Assembly: GCA_029931535.1 (NCBI GenBank) | Contig: JAQPZY010000953.1 | Location: forward strand, 402,001-466,000 | Direction: 5' to 3' | Origin: Margaritifera margaritifera | Taxonomy: Eukaryota > Mollusca > Bivalvia > Unionida > Margaritiferidae | Length of the DNA stretch: 64,000 bases | In this document: piece after piece, positions 1-13,357 of the stretch | Layout of the letters: the number at the start of each line of letters is the position of its first letter | How positions within the stretch are numbered: the first letter of the stretch is position 1 | Notes under the pieces: model-generated | Database searches by the model: none | What the model saw: only the letters and a program-made list of their open reading frames with translations | Told to the model about the DNA's origin: nothing | Program-made: the position numbers and the translations under genes

Positions 1-1868
1 AAGCAATGAAAATAACTAAAAACCAGTCCGTCACATCAATCTGTCAAAATGGAAGTTGATGATGTCCGTCAGTTCATTCACAAACGGAAAAATAAAAACA
101 CCGCGAAAAAATCTTTGAGAAATAATAACTGAGCTCTAAAATTTCTGAAAATGAATGTCGAGACCCGTGATATCCAAAAACTTTCCTCCTCCCTGTCTCC
201 TAACTTAAACAATCTGAATAATTCGAGAGTTTGAGCCTGACAACATACAATCAATCAACATCATCGTGGGTATACCAGTGAAAAGATAAAAGTACGGCCG
301 CAACAAAATTAATTTTAATGACGCTGCATTTTCCCTGAGAAGGGATGCTCTAAAAGATAAGATGAAATCATGGGAAAAAGTCAAAGGCAACCACCCAAAT
401 AAATCTCAACCAATATCAGACGAAGAAATTAACATTTATTAAGAGGCAAATTTCCCAAGTCTCTGATTAACATGATGTGGCTCAATAAATGTTAACATTT
501 TGATCTGCGGAGTGTGCAGGAACACTAAATGTTGAAATAGGGAGATGTGCTGCTCTTTAAAGCATCAGATGGGTTTGACTATCTGGAACTCTGCCAGAGG
601 CAAGCGAAAACCCGAATTGGTGAAGGTTTCTCAAAAAAGATAACCCTTTCCACAGAGCAACAACAACCATATCAATGAAAGGTCCCGGAAGAGGGAAACA
701 GTTTACTAAACGCGTTCAGAAGAACAAACTATCAGTAATCCTGAAGACAATGATTGCGAAAGCTGATCTTAGCTCCAGTACAAAAATTAACAAGCCGCAA
801 TGTCCGCAAACATTTGGTTCAAAAATTGCGTTCAGCAAATGTGCTTTCATTAGATATACTGCAAATTAGTGGACATAAGAACGTACAGTCCATCATAAGC
901 TACAACTCCATTGCTTAAAAGCAACAGAATACCTGTTTAAAAAAGATAAATTTCACCGACCCCTCCACATATTTCAAAGTTCCCCCGCGAATATAAGTCA
1001 CACTCCACAGTATCTAACGATGAATCTCAGAGTTTCCTCCTAGATTTTGCATTGACAGCTACATTTATTTTTTTTCAGTGTAACACTCCATGTGCAAAAT
1101 ATGAACAGCTACACAACAACTAATCCACAAACAGAGAAATATAATCCAAATGTGCTTGTTAGTACAAGAGAATAATTGCTTCCCCATAATACTATATGCT
1201 TGATCTTTTGACAATACAATTTTAAAACTTGTTGAATTTAGTCAATGTCATTTCTATTTGCAAAAGTGTTTGTTATTCATTTATTATGATGTATTTTAAT
1301 TGCGATCATAAGTCATTGAGCGTTTGATAATTTATTGAGAAATCGTTGCTACGTTGTTACGACGTACATTCATGTACGGAATTGAATTGGACGACAACGT
1401 GATGCGATTACAGCTGTTTAATAGTATGGGCTCAAGCTAAAACCGGAATAAAGCAAGCGGGAAGTGAAATGGATTTATGTATTGTTTAATTTTTTTCTTC
1501 TTATTATTGTGTTGCAGGATACTAGTTAATTAAATACAAGATTAGTGTTTTGGACATAAGGTTTAATTAATTTTAAAGGAAATATATTCAATCACTTTAT
1601 TAAAACAATAAAGCATTACAACTTTTGGAAGTCTGTTTTAAGGTAAGTATTTCACTTTTTATAAGAAGAGAACCAGTGGGAATAAAGCCTGCTGGAATAA
1701 ATGTGCAAACCCATCCGAGGGTCCGAATTTGCAGGAAGGAGCGATGCACTTTGTTCTGCTAATAAATTCTGACAAGAAGGTTTCTTTTTGAAACGTCTAT
1801 GACTAATCATTCTTCTTTAATTTCAGTATCTAATTATTTAGTTAAGGGTATAAATGCTTGATAAATTG
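1..1868. other. Unassigned AT-rich DNA
   Basis: No exon with paired splice sites, no recognised domain and no clear repeat is visible on either strand. The few open frames are about 60 codons with ordinary amino-acid content and no motif, as expected by chance. Confidence 0.5.
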
Positions 1869-1869
1869 C

Positions 1870-3584
1870 AATGTACTGCAATGCTAATAGACAAACGTGA
1901 TATTATTGTACTGCATTGCTAATGGATACACGTCATATAAATGTACTGCAATGCTAATGGATAAACGTCATATAAATTTACTGCAATGCTAATGGATAAA
2001 CGTCATATAAATTTACTGCAATGCTTAGCGACAAACGTCATATCATTGTACTTCAATGCTAATGAACAAACGTCATATCAATGTACTGCAATGCTAATGG
2101 ACAAACGTCATATCAATGTACTTCAATGCTAATGGACAAACGTCATATCAATGTACTTCAATGCTAATGGACAAACGTCATATCAATGTACTGCAGTGCT
2201 AATGGACAAACGTCATATCATTGTACTGCAATGCTAATGGACAAACGTCATATCAATATACTGCAGTGCTAATGGACAAATGTCATATCCATGTACTGAA
2301 ATGCCAATGGACAAACGTCATATCAATGTACTACAATGCTAATGGACAAACGTCATAGCCATGTACTGAAATGCTAATCAACAATTGTCATATCAATGTA
2401 CTGCAATGCTAATGGACAAACGTCCTATCAATGTACTGCAGTGCTAATGGAAAAGTGTCATATAAATGTACTGCAGTGCTAATAGACAAACGTCGTATTA
2501 ATGTACCGCACTGTAATGGACAAATGTCATATCAATGTACTGCAATGCTAATGGACAAACGTCATATCCATGTACTGCAATGCTAATGAACAAACGTCAT
2601 ATCCATGTACTGCAATGCTAATGGACAAACGTCATATCCATGTAATGCAATGCTAATGGACAAACGTCATATCCATGTAATGAAATGCCAATGTACAAAC
2701 GTCATATCAATGTACTTCAATGCTAATGGACAAATATCATATCCATGTACTGAAATGCTAATGGACAAATGTCATATCATTGTACTGCAATGCTAATGGA
2801 CAAACGTCATATCAATGTACTGCAGTTCTAATGGACAAACGTCATATCATTGTACTGCAATGCTAATGGACAAACGTCATATCCATGTACTGAAATGCTA
2901 ATGGACAAATATCATATCCATGTACTGAAATGCTAATGGACAAATATCATATCAATGTACTTCAGTGCTAATGGACAAATGTCATATCATTGTACTGCAA
3001 TGCTAATGGACAAACGTCATATCAATGTACTGCAGTTCTAATGGACAAACGTCATATCATTGTACTGCAATGCTAATGGACAAACGTCATATCAATGTAC
3101 TGCAGTGCTAATGGACAAATGTCATATCCATGAACTGAAATGCCAATGGACAAACGTCATATCAATGTACTACAATGCTAATGGACAAACGTCCTATCAA
3201 TGTTCTGCAATGCTAATGGACAAATGTCATATCAATGTACTGAAATGCTAATGGACAAACGTCATAGCCATGTACTGAAATGCTAATGAACAATTGTCAT
3301 ATCAATGTACTGCAATGCTAATGGACAAACGTCCTATCAATGTACTGCAGTGCTAATGGACAAGTGTCATATAAATGTGCTGCAGTGCTAATAGACAAAC
3401 GTCGTATTAATGTACCGCACTGTAATGGACAAATGTCATATCAATGTACTGCAATGCTAATGGACAAACGTCATATCCATGTACTGCAATGCTAATGGAC
3501 AAACGTCATATCCATGTACTGCAATGCTAATGGACAAACGTCATATCAATGTACTTCAATGCTAACGGACAAACATCATATCAA
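1870..3584. repeat. 35-bp minisatellite, about 49 copies
   Basis: Tandem copies of a 35-bp unit containing the core ATGCTAATGGACAAACGTCA, diverging mainly by point changes (CAA/CAG/GAA after TACT, AAACGT/AAATGT/AAATAT). One variant unit is 34 bp. Variant units recur in the same order about 909 bp apart (for example the CATAGCC variant at 2354 and at 3263, each followed by the same run of variants including the short GTACCGCACTG unit), so blocks of about 26 units were duplicated. A smaller block of six units (~210 bp) repeats near 2776 and 2986. Short open frames inside it are by-products of the repeat. Confidence 0.95.
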
Positions 3585-5525
3585 ATATTCCATATAGAAT
3601 AAATAGGATCAATAAAATTCAATGGTAATTGTTGCGAAAGAGCTTGGTGTCGATACCTCCTGTTGAAGGTGTAGCTTTTAATGATGACAGAAGAATAAAG
3701 TTGAATCAGATAGGTGCCCTCTTTCCAGGTGTCGCTCATTTTTTCCCTTTCCTTCATTTATAATGGCTAAACATAATCGATTTTTGTCCGAAATGACGTG
3801 TATTGATCTTAATGTGTAAAACGCTAGAGTGATCTAAAACATTTTATTTATGTACTAGAAATGTGTAAAAGAGCCTACGTTGCTCATCACACGGACCAAT
3901 GTATTCAAAATTAGAATTTACACACTAGCTTGCACTGCTTTAACTTCCAACAAAAACTAGTTTCAAGTTTACAAATCCGCTGGCTAGTATTTATTTTATT
4001 ATTTCTCTAATCCTCGTTATACCAGATGGCACAAATGATAAAGTTAGAAAGTAAACGAGTCATATTAACACGAAATATAATCAGAAGTGAAGATATAACA
4101 ATCCCCTATCTGTCTGTATTTTGGTCTGTCCAAGTATATATGTATGTATATTTATTCCGTTTTCGTTCATTTGTTGCGCTCACTGTCTTGTGAGCGATAT
4201 TGGTGATGTTGGATAGGGAAATCTCACCCCCATGGTCAGAATATGTGGGGAGGAAAAAGGCTTCCGGGTTCCTGCCCACAAATTCTGAATCCGAGGGTAT
4301 ACTTCCATTATCCGACACCAAAGCACAATCATGGATTATTTTGTTCCCAATTGTAAAGAAAAAAAATGATTAGTGAACAAAAGATGTCAGATCTTTGGTA
4401 TGTTTTTAGCCGTAAATAATTACTAGACAAGTAGGCAAATAATGGGAGGGTCAGAACAATCGTTAAATTTAATATAGTACAATCTTTTCGTCGTGGGCTG
4501 TCGCTCACGCCAAACAAATAAAATAAACTTTGATGCACTGATACAATCAGAGTACCACAATACCCTCACTTATTTACTCTTTACACCCCCATTATATCGT
4601 GCTAGTGAAACCTTACTACTCGAATGAATCTAGTTGATAAAATCCTACCGTTGTGACACTGCAACCTAATCACTTAAATCTGTAATAGTCAAACTCTTTC
4701 AACACATAGAAATACGTTTTAATTGATGACTCCCAAAGAAAATTTGTCAAGTGTACAATATTCTCTGGATGCTTTTTATGCGATTTGGAATAGCCGAGAA
4801 AGAACAGTATATTTAAGATACGTTTATTACTATCCTGAAAGTACAGTACTTTTATATCAATTGTGGGAACAAATTAAATGGGACGAAAATAAAATAAAAA
4901 AGCTGAATTGAAAGATTAGTTAATTAAATGATCTACCTACACTTTACAAAAGCAATCGAGAAAAATATTTCCATTTAGAAGGATCTTTGTTATTCACGTG
5001 GATCAACAGTTAGTCAGAAATATTTTACATGCAAGCATATGAAATATAAAATGATGGTTACAAATACACCTTGACAGTGATAGATGTATCAATTTCATCT
5101 ATTTTAGTAGTAAGGTTTCAATAACACGATGGTGTACAGAGCAGGTATGTAATGGGACTATGGTAATTTGAATTAATCAGTGTATAGATTTTAATTTTAA
5201 CGTTCTCACACTCCCATTATTTACCTAATGAGACAGATAGAAAAAAGATGACAGAGACAATTATTTTACCTCTCCTCTGACTTATTTCCTGCGACTTCAC
5301 ATGAAAACCATATTGTAACATTTGGGGGGTTTTTTAATTCTGAAAACGCTTCAAACATTGCAGACATTCATGAAGTCAGAAGCATCATGACTTTATATAA
5401 AGTGTCACTGAGTGTATTCTTGGGAGATAAATGTATCACGTATGGATGTTTCACAAGGGCAAACTGAGTCACACATATACAGGAATGAGATCAATCATTT
5501 TTTCATTAATGTTTTCTATTTTCAG
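3585..5525. other. Unassigned AT-rich DNA
   Basis: No recognised domain, RNA or repeat. Open frames are at most about 70 codons and show no motif. Confidence 0.45.
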
Positions 5526-6147
5526 GAGATAATAACGAACATACATTGCTGCACCACTTCCCGGTATTTTGCCGCCACCATCGGGGCCCCTTTTACTATT
5601 CGGATTGCCACCCCCACAGCCACCAATTGGATTTGCAGGTATTATTATAGTTGATGGTATATCGTCCAATACCGAAGTTTTTCCGCGACAATTATATTTA
5701 TCAACTATTACGACATGCTTGAATAAAATCGGCTATACAAACTACTCGCAAAGGAATTACTTGAAAAAGCAAAGTCAGTATGGATTACAGTTGTTTTTCG
5801 ATAGTCTACAAGAACAATAATGATGACAGATCGGGTAACATATATATCTGCTCATGAATCTAATAAATCGCGAACGTCTCAATTAGTGAAAGAACTGAAT
5901 GGATTTCAATAAGTTTAATAAACCCACTTTTTCTTACCTTATATAACACATTATTCCAATGGGAACTTAAGAGTTAAGGGCAAACATCGCAGGATTTCAG
6001 AGTAAAAGTAGAGTAAAAAGTATCGGATGCCTTCGGAATAGTACATAGGGGTTTAAATTGATACTACCCAATTACCATTTTATACTTACGCCGTATGTAT
6101 TTCTTTATCGGTCTATCTATCTAATTGTTTCTCTGTCCATCTATCAT

Positions 6148-6312
<165 letters not shown>

Positions 6313-6502
6313 AGGGTGGGGGTAGATTTATATGTATGACATATTTACCATTCTTTATTTGTACTCATATCTACCACCAGGTCCAATAGGAGGACTCTTG
6401 GGAATCGTTTTGGTACTAAGTCTTTTAACTGCTACACTTAACTGCTACACTGACCGGCATTAAGGACAATGGCAATAGCGTACATGGTAAGTTTGTGTGC
6501 CT

Positions 6503-6505
<3 letters not shown>

Positions 6506-6543
<38 letters not shown>
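6506..6543. repeat. (AAT)n microsatellite
   Basis: About 12 uninterrupted TAA units. Confidence 0.9.
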
Positions 6544-6544
<1 letters not shown>

Positions 6545-6639
6545 TGCAAACAGCGATATCGAAGTATTACAAAACTAGGGAATAAGTAAAGGTCGTTTCA
6601 TTTTCAGGAAACAACATATTGTACTGGTCCATATTGTAG

Positions 6640-6845
6640 GAAGCCGCGTTGGATCAGTGGTTAAGTCGTTCGATTCGTGACCAGAATGGATATGCCCGGA
6701 TCGGCTACTATAGTGTGCACTTGGGCAAGGCACTTTACTTGCCTCGGAACGATGTAACCTTCGAGTGATGTTGTGACGTAAAACTTTAAAGACCCAAACC
6801 ATACTGTAGCAAAATGCAAAAGGGGAATTATTCCTCTCTCCCTCC
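6640..6845 (+). mobile_element. tRNA-derived SINE-like repeat with V-domain-like motif
   Basis: The 5' part resembles a tRNA: a box A-like TGGATCAGTGG at 6650-6660 is followed by a degenerate box B region near 6690. Downstream at 6720-6739 lies CTTGGGCAAGGCACTTTACT, which resembles the conserved central motif of V-type SINEs known from fishes and invertebrates. A related arrangement appears on the minus strand near 53.1-53.25 kb. Ends and target-site duplication are not clear. It lies just upstream of the mucin exon. Confidence 0.6.
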
Positions 6846-7218
6846 ACTGGAGTCCCTACAATGTTTGTGTATTGACAAAACTTTATGTATGTAGTAGTAA
6901 TATCAGGAACACAAATATGTCATACTAATATTGGAATTAGACCCTTTAGTCACTGTTTTTATTTGTTGGGATAGGTGGTTGGGGGGGGGGGGTAGCATCA
7001 TGTTACAAAAAGCAATTGAAATTGTGATGGAGCAGCCATCAAAGCTGCTCTATTTTGATGATGAAGATATTTATTATTATTATTACTATTATTATTATTG
7101 TCGTTGTTGTTATTGTTGTCTGTCAATATCGACATTTTATTATGTATTAAGTCATGGTAATTCAGGAATGATTGTTTTAGCTTCAATCATTAAGTTCAGG
7201 TTGATTGCAAATTTACAG

Positions 7219-7749
7219 CAAGGACGACTCTATCGTTTTCGGGTACAACAACGAATTCACCCTCAAGTACAACTTCGACGATGAGTTCAACTGCAAGTAC
7301 CACTCCGATAAGCCCGAGTTCGACCACCAGTACTACTCCGTCGATCACGACCTCCACCACTAGTAGTGCTTCATCCACCACGAGTTCAACGGCCATCACC
7401 TCTACATCAACCCCGAGTTCAGCTACAAGCACCAATCCGTCTACCACAAGTTCGACCACTACTACCACTCCGTCGACGAGTTCAACAACATATACCACGT
7501 CGTCCACCACAACTGCAAGTACCACTCCGATAAGCACGAGTTCGACCACCAGTACCACTCCGTCGACCACGAGCTCCACCACTAGTAGTACTTCATCCAC
7601 CACGAGTTCAACGACCATCACCTCTACATCAACCTCGAGTTCAGCTACAAGCACCAATCCGTCTACCACAAGTTCGACCACTACTACCACTCCGTCGACG
7701 AGTTCAACAACATATACCACGTCGTCCACCACGAGTTCAAGCACAAAAG
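7219..7749 (+). CDS. Mucin-like Thr/Ser-rich exon of a secreted-type protein
   Basis: This is an internal exon of 531 bp bounded by an acceptor (TTTACAG before 7219) and a donor (GTAAGA at 7750). Both ends are phase 1, so it encodes 177 residues in a symmetric cassette. The product is almost entirely Thr, Ser and Pro with scattered Ala and Asn, typical of densely O-glycosylated mucin spacers. It contains a 222-bp (74-residue) tandem duplication, with copies starting near 7291 and 7513 that differ at a few positions. The opposite strand is open only because the repeat lacks stop codons. It joins in phase to the sushi-like exon at 10708 and then the CUB exons, which suggests an extracellular or matrix protein. 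The 5' exons with the signal peptide were not identified. Confidence 0.75.
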
Positions 7750-7908
7750 GTAAGATATTTTTATCTGTTGCAAGTAGAACTCTGACCATCTAACTGGTCA
7801 TCACATGATCCATTCAGAATAATGATCAATACATCTGAGTCATTTAAAAAAAAAAAATTAAACAGCCTAAACTCACTCACACCAAGTAGTTATATAACAT
7901 CAATGATC

Positions 7909-8378
7909 TTGATTATGCCTGTACGTAATACCTCTTGATTATGATTGTACGTAATGGTCTTTGGTCATACCTGTACGTAATACCTCTTGATTATGCCTGT
8001 ACGTAATACCTCTTGATTATGCCTGTACGTAATACCTCTTGATTATGCCTGTACGTAATACCTCTTGATTATGATTGTACGTAATACCTCTTGATTATGC
8101 CTGTACGTAATACCTCTTGATTTTGATTGTACGTAATACCTCTTGATTATGCCTGTACGTAATACCTCTTGATTATGATTGCACATAATGGCCTTTGGTT
8201 ATACCTGTACGTAATACTTCTTGATTTTGATTGTACGTAATACCTCTTGATTATGCCTGTACGTAATACCTCTTGATTATGATTGTACGTAATGACCTTT
8301 GGTTATACCTGTACGTAATACCTCTTTATTATACCTGTACGTAATACCTCTTGATTATGCCTGTACGTATTGCCTCTT
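7909..8378. repeat. 26-bp minisatellite, about 18 copies
   Basis: The unit is approximately TTGATTATGCCTGTACGTAA plus TACCTC. Variants replace GCC by ATT (ATGATTGTACG), and several copies carry TGGCCTTTGGTTATACC in place of the usual start. It lies entirely within the intron after the mucin exon. Confidence 0.95.
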
Positions 8379-8682
8379 ATACTCATTACCTGTTTACACG
8401 AACTAGCTGCTAATTTTGATTACGTTCCAAAAGGTAATGTGATTTAATTAATTACTCTACCCATAAGTGAGTAATTGGATTTGTGAATGTAATCAAACTT
8501 GTCAAAACTTATTGTAATTTAATCAATTACACTCGAAGCAATTGATCCCAGGTCTGTTTATAGGTTTATTCACAGGCTATATCAAATTTAAATCTTGATA
8601 GTAATGTTGGAAAGAAAATCGACTAACAGTCTAGCCGGTTGAATAATAGTGGCTCATTGCTTTGCCCACGTCCCGGAGCCTT

Positions 8683-8789
8683 ATAATAATATTAATATTA
8701 ATATTAGTATTATTTTTAATAATATAATATTAATATTAATATTAGTATTTTTTAAAATAATATAATATTAATATTATTGTTATTTTTAA

Positions 8790-8820
<31 letters not shown>

Positions 8821-8821
8821 G
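8683..8821. repeat. AT palindromic repeats ending in (ATT)n
   Basis: AATATTAATATTAGTATT blocks repeat about three times and run into an uninterrupted (ATT)n tract. The sequence is strongly self-complementary and may be an assembly or replication trouble spot. Confidence 0.85.
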
Positions 8822-9871
8822 GTTAAGCCAGGGGCGAAACTGTATGATAAATGCTGATACTTGGGTCAGTGATCACACATTCCAACTATCAGACACGTAT
8901 ACCTAACAACTCAGAAGTTATGTTAATCGTATGTAAAACTATTCTACCCGTCTTCCCTCTTGCACCATCACGGAGGGATAGGTCAAACTTTTAAACATTT
9001 GAGCACATCCACTGACCACCCCAAAATGATATCGCAGTGTTTGAAGTCTCAATATCTGGGAACGAGTAGGAGGAGCTTTACCACAACATACTTATCAATA
9101 TTACTTATTCATCCAGCAGTGTTCCTACGCTCAATAACCGCCTCCTTTAGCGAACAAACTCAAGATGTTGCGAGTGGACGTGGTCATGTAATTGACACAT
9201 ACAGACAATCGTTTCTATTATGGCAAAATAACAACAACATAAAAAAAACAACAAAAAACAATTTTAAAAAAGATAAAAAAGAAAATATTCATAACAACCA
9301 CAGAGGTATATCGTTCATACCGAGTGCACGAGGTTGATACCAATCTTTTCCAGTCCAGGGTAAACACTAACCAATCAGAAGCGTATGTAGCAATCGGAAC
9401 AGGGGGAAATTTCGAGTAAAAGTGACACTTATATAATCAGTAAGGGACTTAAATCGTACGTGGAGAAAACGTTTGGAACTGAAAGCGGAAATAGTAAAGG
9501 GAAATTAGTACAGAATTAGTTAGGTATCAGATTTTGAACCGTGCGAGTTAGTCACCTTGTGTTATTGGGAGAAGGCGAGTGGGTGTTATCAGTTTTTCCT
9601 TTTTCCACGGACCAAAACGAGTGCTTGTACGGCAAAAGTTGTGCCAAAAGTTTGATAATAAAGTCCGAAAATAAAACGTTTAGCCTGGAGATCATTCAAC
9701 TTTTCAGACTGTGCTTCAGCTTGAGATTTTTGTGTCAATCAATTGCAAAGATCGTTTCTTTCAAACACCATTTGGTCGTTGCTGGAAACTCAAGTTCAGA
9801 GTTGTATGATCTTAAGATCCACTTAAACGTTCATGGCACAGCTGTTTTCACGTACCATAAACAATCTAATT

Positions 9872-9874
<3 letters not shown>

Positions 9875-9910
<36 letters not shown>
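9875..9910. repeat. (AAT)n microsatellite
   Basis: About 12 TAA/AAT units in the same intron. Confidence 0.9.
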
Positions 9911-10707
9911 TTCAGAGGATAATAATTTTTGGTTCATAATCAACCAATCTTAAATGTAGTTTTCAAATAAGAGAAAAAAATAATTCACGCTTACGTTGAT
10001 TGTTTATAAATCTTGATCTATTAAAAGATTTTTTAAGTACAAATTTGGAAGTTCTCGTGTATATATTTGACAAGTCACACTCCCGTAACAAAAAATTTAT
10101 TAGAACCTGTACACATAAAATGTGCACGTGCTTACTGCAGAAAATGTGAAAATAGACTTAGCAAATTTATGTACATTGTGCGTGTATTATCTAAATATTG
10201 GGCAAGAAGTTTGCTGCTTTGGTGAATCAGGAGAATTTGTATAAAGAAAGATAATTGCGTTTTTGACAATAACTATAATTTGAAAAGTGAATATGTTTTA
10301 CTCTCTCATTTCAATTTACTATTTAGTTGATCCATAAGAATATCCATCGCAACTCCCACCCCTAATCTCTTCCCCCAGGTGAAGAATACAGATTTGAAAA
10401 CCGTTGTACGATCTACTGACCACCACTAATAATACCCGACGATTTCAAGTCTTTATCTTGAATGGTGTAAAAGAAGTTGTGCGATCTTATGAATGCATGC
10501 GTGCACAAACACATGCACGTACGCTGTTCCTGATGTATCACACCCACTCATATCTAATACTACATACGCACACAAACACGCAGGAAAATCATAAAATACC
10601 CATCGAAAAGTTTGGGTTTAGTAATAATAAAAGTATTATTTTTACAATACTATTGTTGTTGTGTTTGAATCACTATTATTATTATTATTATTATTATTAT
10701 TTCGCAG

Positions 10708-10920
10708 CCCCCACCTGTGGCCCTGCTCCAAATGTAACTGGATTGGTGGCCTTTCCCACCGGGGGAGCAAATGTAGGCGATAAGAAGTCATATAGATGTT
10801 TGAATCAGGATGAAACATTTCCGCGAAATGCTTTTAATCCCGACGAGTGCCCAGTTTTAACTTGCCGAGCCGACGGCACTTATGACAAGTCATTTAGCAC
10901 CAAGAACAAGACTTGTGAAG
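10708..10920 (+). CDS. Sushi/CCP-like cysteine-rich exon
   Basis: A 213-bp exon between a strong acceptor (TTATTTCGCAG before 10708) and a donor (GTAATG at 10921). It is phase 1 at both ends, as is usual for sushi (complement control protein) module exons. The roughly 71 residues begin APTCGPAPNVTG and include GDKKSYRCL, then two further cysteines around CPVLTCRADGTYD, and a final KTCEG. The CGPAP start, the Tyr-x-Cys and the terminal Cys fit a sushi-type domain, though the usual Trp is not apparent, so another small Cys-rich module is possible. It follows the mucin exon and precedes the CUB exons. The frame stays open into a downstream (TA)n(GA)n tract, but that part is intron. Confidence 0.7.
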
Positions 10921-10948
10921 GTAATGTGACGAAATTCAATAGACAATG

Positions 10949-11099
<151 letters not shown>

Positions 11100-11477
11100 T
11101 ACAGTGATTGCACGATACAATGGTATCATTACTCACTGGGGTAGAAACTTTGTTTGTAGGGGTGTCAGTTTAAGGTATTACACCACCGTTAAAAAAAAAA
11201 TGTGGTTTCCCGGTTAAGGTCAGACAATGGTGTCTAAATAAATAGATCCTCTCAACCAGGTATTTCAGTTAGAGCCTTTAATATATTTATAATTATCGTG
11301 CGAGCACTGTATATAGAGAGGATGTAAATAAAGTTAAAAATATTGTTCAATGAAAAGGTTGATCAGATTGGCACGGTGGATATAGTGAATAGACAGTATC
11401 CTTAAAGTATCGAGTATCTTTTCTAAGTTGATCTGCGAGAAACATATCGGCGGTATTGGCTCTAGTTCTCCGAATCG

Positions 11478-11502
11478 TTTTTTTTTTTTTTTTTTTTTTT
11501 TT
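11478..11502. repeat. Poly(T) tract
   Basis: An uninterrupted T run in the intron. Possibly the tail of a minus-strand retroposon, but no body was recognised. Confidence 0.8.
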
Positions 11503-11604
11503 CTAACGCCGTTTTAAAAAAATCGAGCTTCAACATCTACAACAAAAACAAGAACGGCCCTTCGTTCTAAAAGTCCAAAAGTCTATGTGTCCTCGGGTGC
11601 AAAG

Positions 11605-11709
11605 GATAGATAGATAGATTAGATAGATTAGATAGATTAGATTAGATAGATTAGATAGATAGATAGATAGACAGATATACAGACAGACAGATAGATAGAT
11701 AAACACATG

Positions 11710-11767
<58 letters not shown>
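11605..11767. repeat. (GATA)n microsatellite with GATTA variants
   Basis: Imperfect GATA/GATTA/GACA units followed by about 14 perfect GATA units. Confidence 0.95.
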
Positions 11768-12139
11768 ACCTTATAAAAAAAAAAAACACAATTTACACCG
11801 TTATAATAAACAAATTACATTTTTCTGTAATAGTTTTCTTTGCATGGAGGAAAATAAAGCTTACGTACATCCTTAACTCATTAAATATCAATTTTGCATA
11901 CATTATTTTATCTTAATCAAATGATCAAAACAGGAGAATAGCTCCTAAGTCTGCAATTTTACCTAACTTTTTATTTTACAAATTTGTTTTAGTTTTATTC
12001 GTTTATTCCATTGCTTTGTATCTGTACCTATTCTAGTTAGTTGCATCTCGTTTATTATACATATCCAACATGTCTAACTCTTTGGTTCAAAGTTCCTTAA
12101 GAAAATAAATTTGTAAATATTTTCAAATATTTCCTCAAG

Positions 12140-12410
12140 ATAACAAGTTTTATATTGGTATTAAATGGCCAGCTCTTCCGAATTCCCCGCCCGGTGATGA
12201 CACACAGACGTCACCACGAACCATCACCTCTCCCGGATTTGATGGAACCACTCCGTACAGTTCTACAACGGCAGATTACCGCTGGAACATTGTAACAACA
12301 GGAAGTCAAATCATTTTTAATTTTAATACGTTTGATGTTCCAAGTGGAAACAATCAGTGTAACAACGGCGACAGGTTGGACATATTCTGTGGCTTCAAGG
12401 ATAGCAGTCG
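12140..12410 (+). CDS. CUB domain exon, first part
   Basis: A 271-bp exon preceded by TTTCCTCAAG and followed by donor GTAAAT at 12411. Entering in phase 1 from the sushi-like exon, it reads without a stop and leaves in phase 2. The protein starts with a short Pro-rich linker (WPALPNSPPGDD) and then reads as a CUB domain: TITSPGFDG, the YSSTTADYRWNI segment with the conserved aromatic/Trp pattern, IIFNFNTFDV, and CNNGDRLDIFCG, corresponding to the Cys-x-x-Asp-x-Leu-x-Ile motif. CUB domains are extracellular beta-sandwich binding modules. The domain is completed by the exon at 16025. The intron that splits it is about 3.6 kb. Confidence 0.8.
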
Positions 12411-13357
12411 GTAAATATCTACGTGTATCGTTTGTTTGATGTATTTTCACCCTCTCTTCCTTCTTCTTATTCTTCTTCTCCATGTTTTATCATCAAAATC
12501 AGCATCAGCAGCATCATCCTTGTCATGTGCGTCGCGATTATCATCATCCTAGTCATCATCGTCATCGTTTTCTTAAAGAATCGAATATTCGAAATTATAT
12601 TGGTAATATAGCCTCAAATGGCATTTTGTGCAGTTTTCTGCGCATATTTTTAAAGACAAATCACACTACTGAATATGCATATCATGATGCGCAACAGCAT
12701 CTTCTTTCTAATGAGACTCAGAGGTCATTCAATGCATTTATTTAATTCAGATCGATGCAAATTCTCAGAAAGTATACACAAAGTGCGTCGTTTATTTGAT
12801 GTAGGTTGGCCACATACGTTAGTTCGGTCTAAATACTCACGTTTTCATCACGAATGCCAGTGTCAAAGTGTAACAGAATCATCCATAAAAAATAAAGTGT
12901 ACAATACTCACCGTAACTCTTTAACGTTTTAACCCTTTTCAATAATTAACCTTATATAGTGGCATACACTGGAGTAACCATGACGTTCACTACAGTGTCT
13001 GATGTGTCAAGCTAAAGTTCTTTTGCGTTAAAGGAGATACAAAAAAAAAAAAAAAAAAAAAATGGCATGTGATCAACGTTTTAGGTCATATTGCAAATAA
13101 TGAAATGGGTTTAGGTAGTTCCTAGTGGTAAAGGGTCGTGTGTTGAAGGGCGACCCATTATGGTAAGGGAAGTACAGAGTTTTAATATTACAAACAAGAG
13201 AGGGGTAACAAAAGTAAAAACAGACGAAAATCAAAAGAGACAAAATGCGACTTGGCTTTTATTTTGCATTAATGCTACGGATACATAAACGCTAACGAAC
13301 AGCTAATTTGTATGTAACAAAATACCCACTTGTATGAGTCCAAATAAGAATGGTATT

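Larger units (their letters stand above)
7750..10707 (+). other. Intron between mucin exon and sushi-like exon
   Basis: Starts with GTAAGA and ends with TTTCGCAG; both flanking exons are phase 1. It contains the 26-bp minisatellite, an AT palindromic stretch and trinucleotide repeats. A 110-codon open frame ending at 9876 shows no domain and is taken as chance. Confidence 0.6.

Noticed and set aside
2605..3251. Cys-rich 63-codon frames
   Set aside because: Generated by the 35-bp tandem repeat, with no start context or splice sites.
7196..7789. 197-codon minus-strand frame rich in Val, Glu and Leu
   Set aside because: Mirror of the Thr/Ser mucin exon, whose low-complexity codons lack stops on both strands. 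Splice sites and phases support the plus strand.
9541..9876. 110-codon plus-strand frame in the first intron
   Set aside because: No domain, no splice sites in phase with neighbours, and it ends in a trinucleotide repeat.
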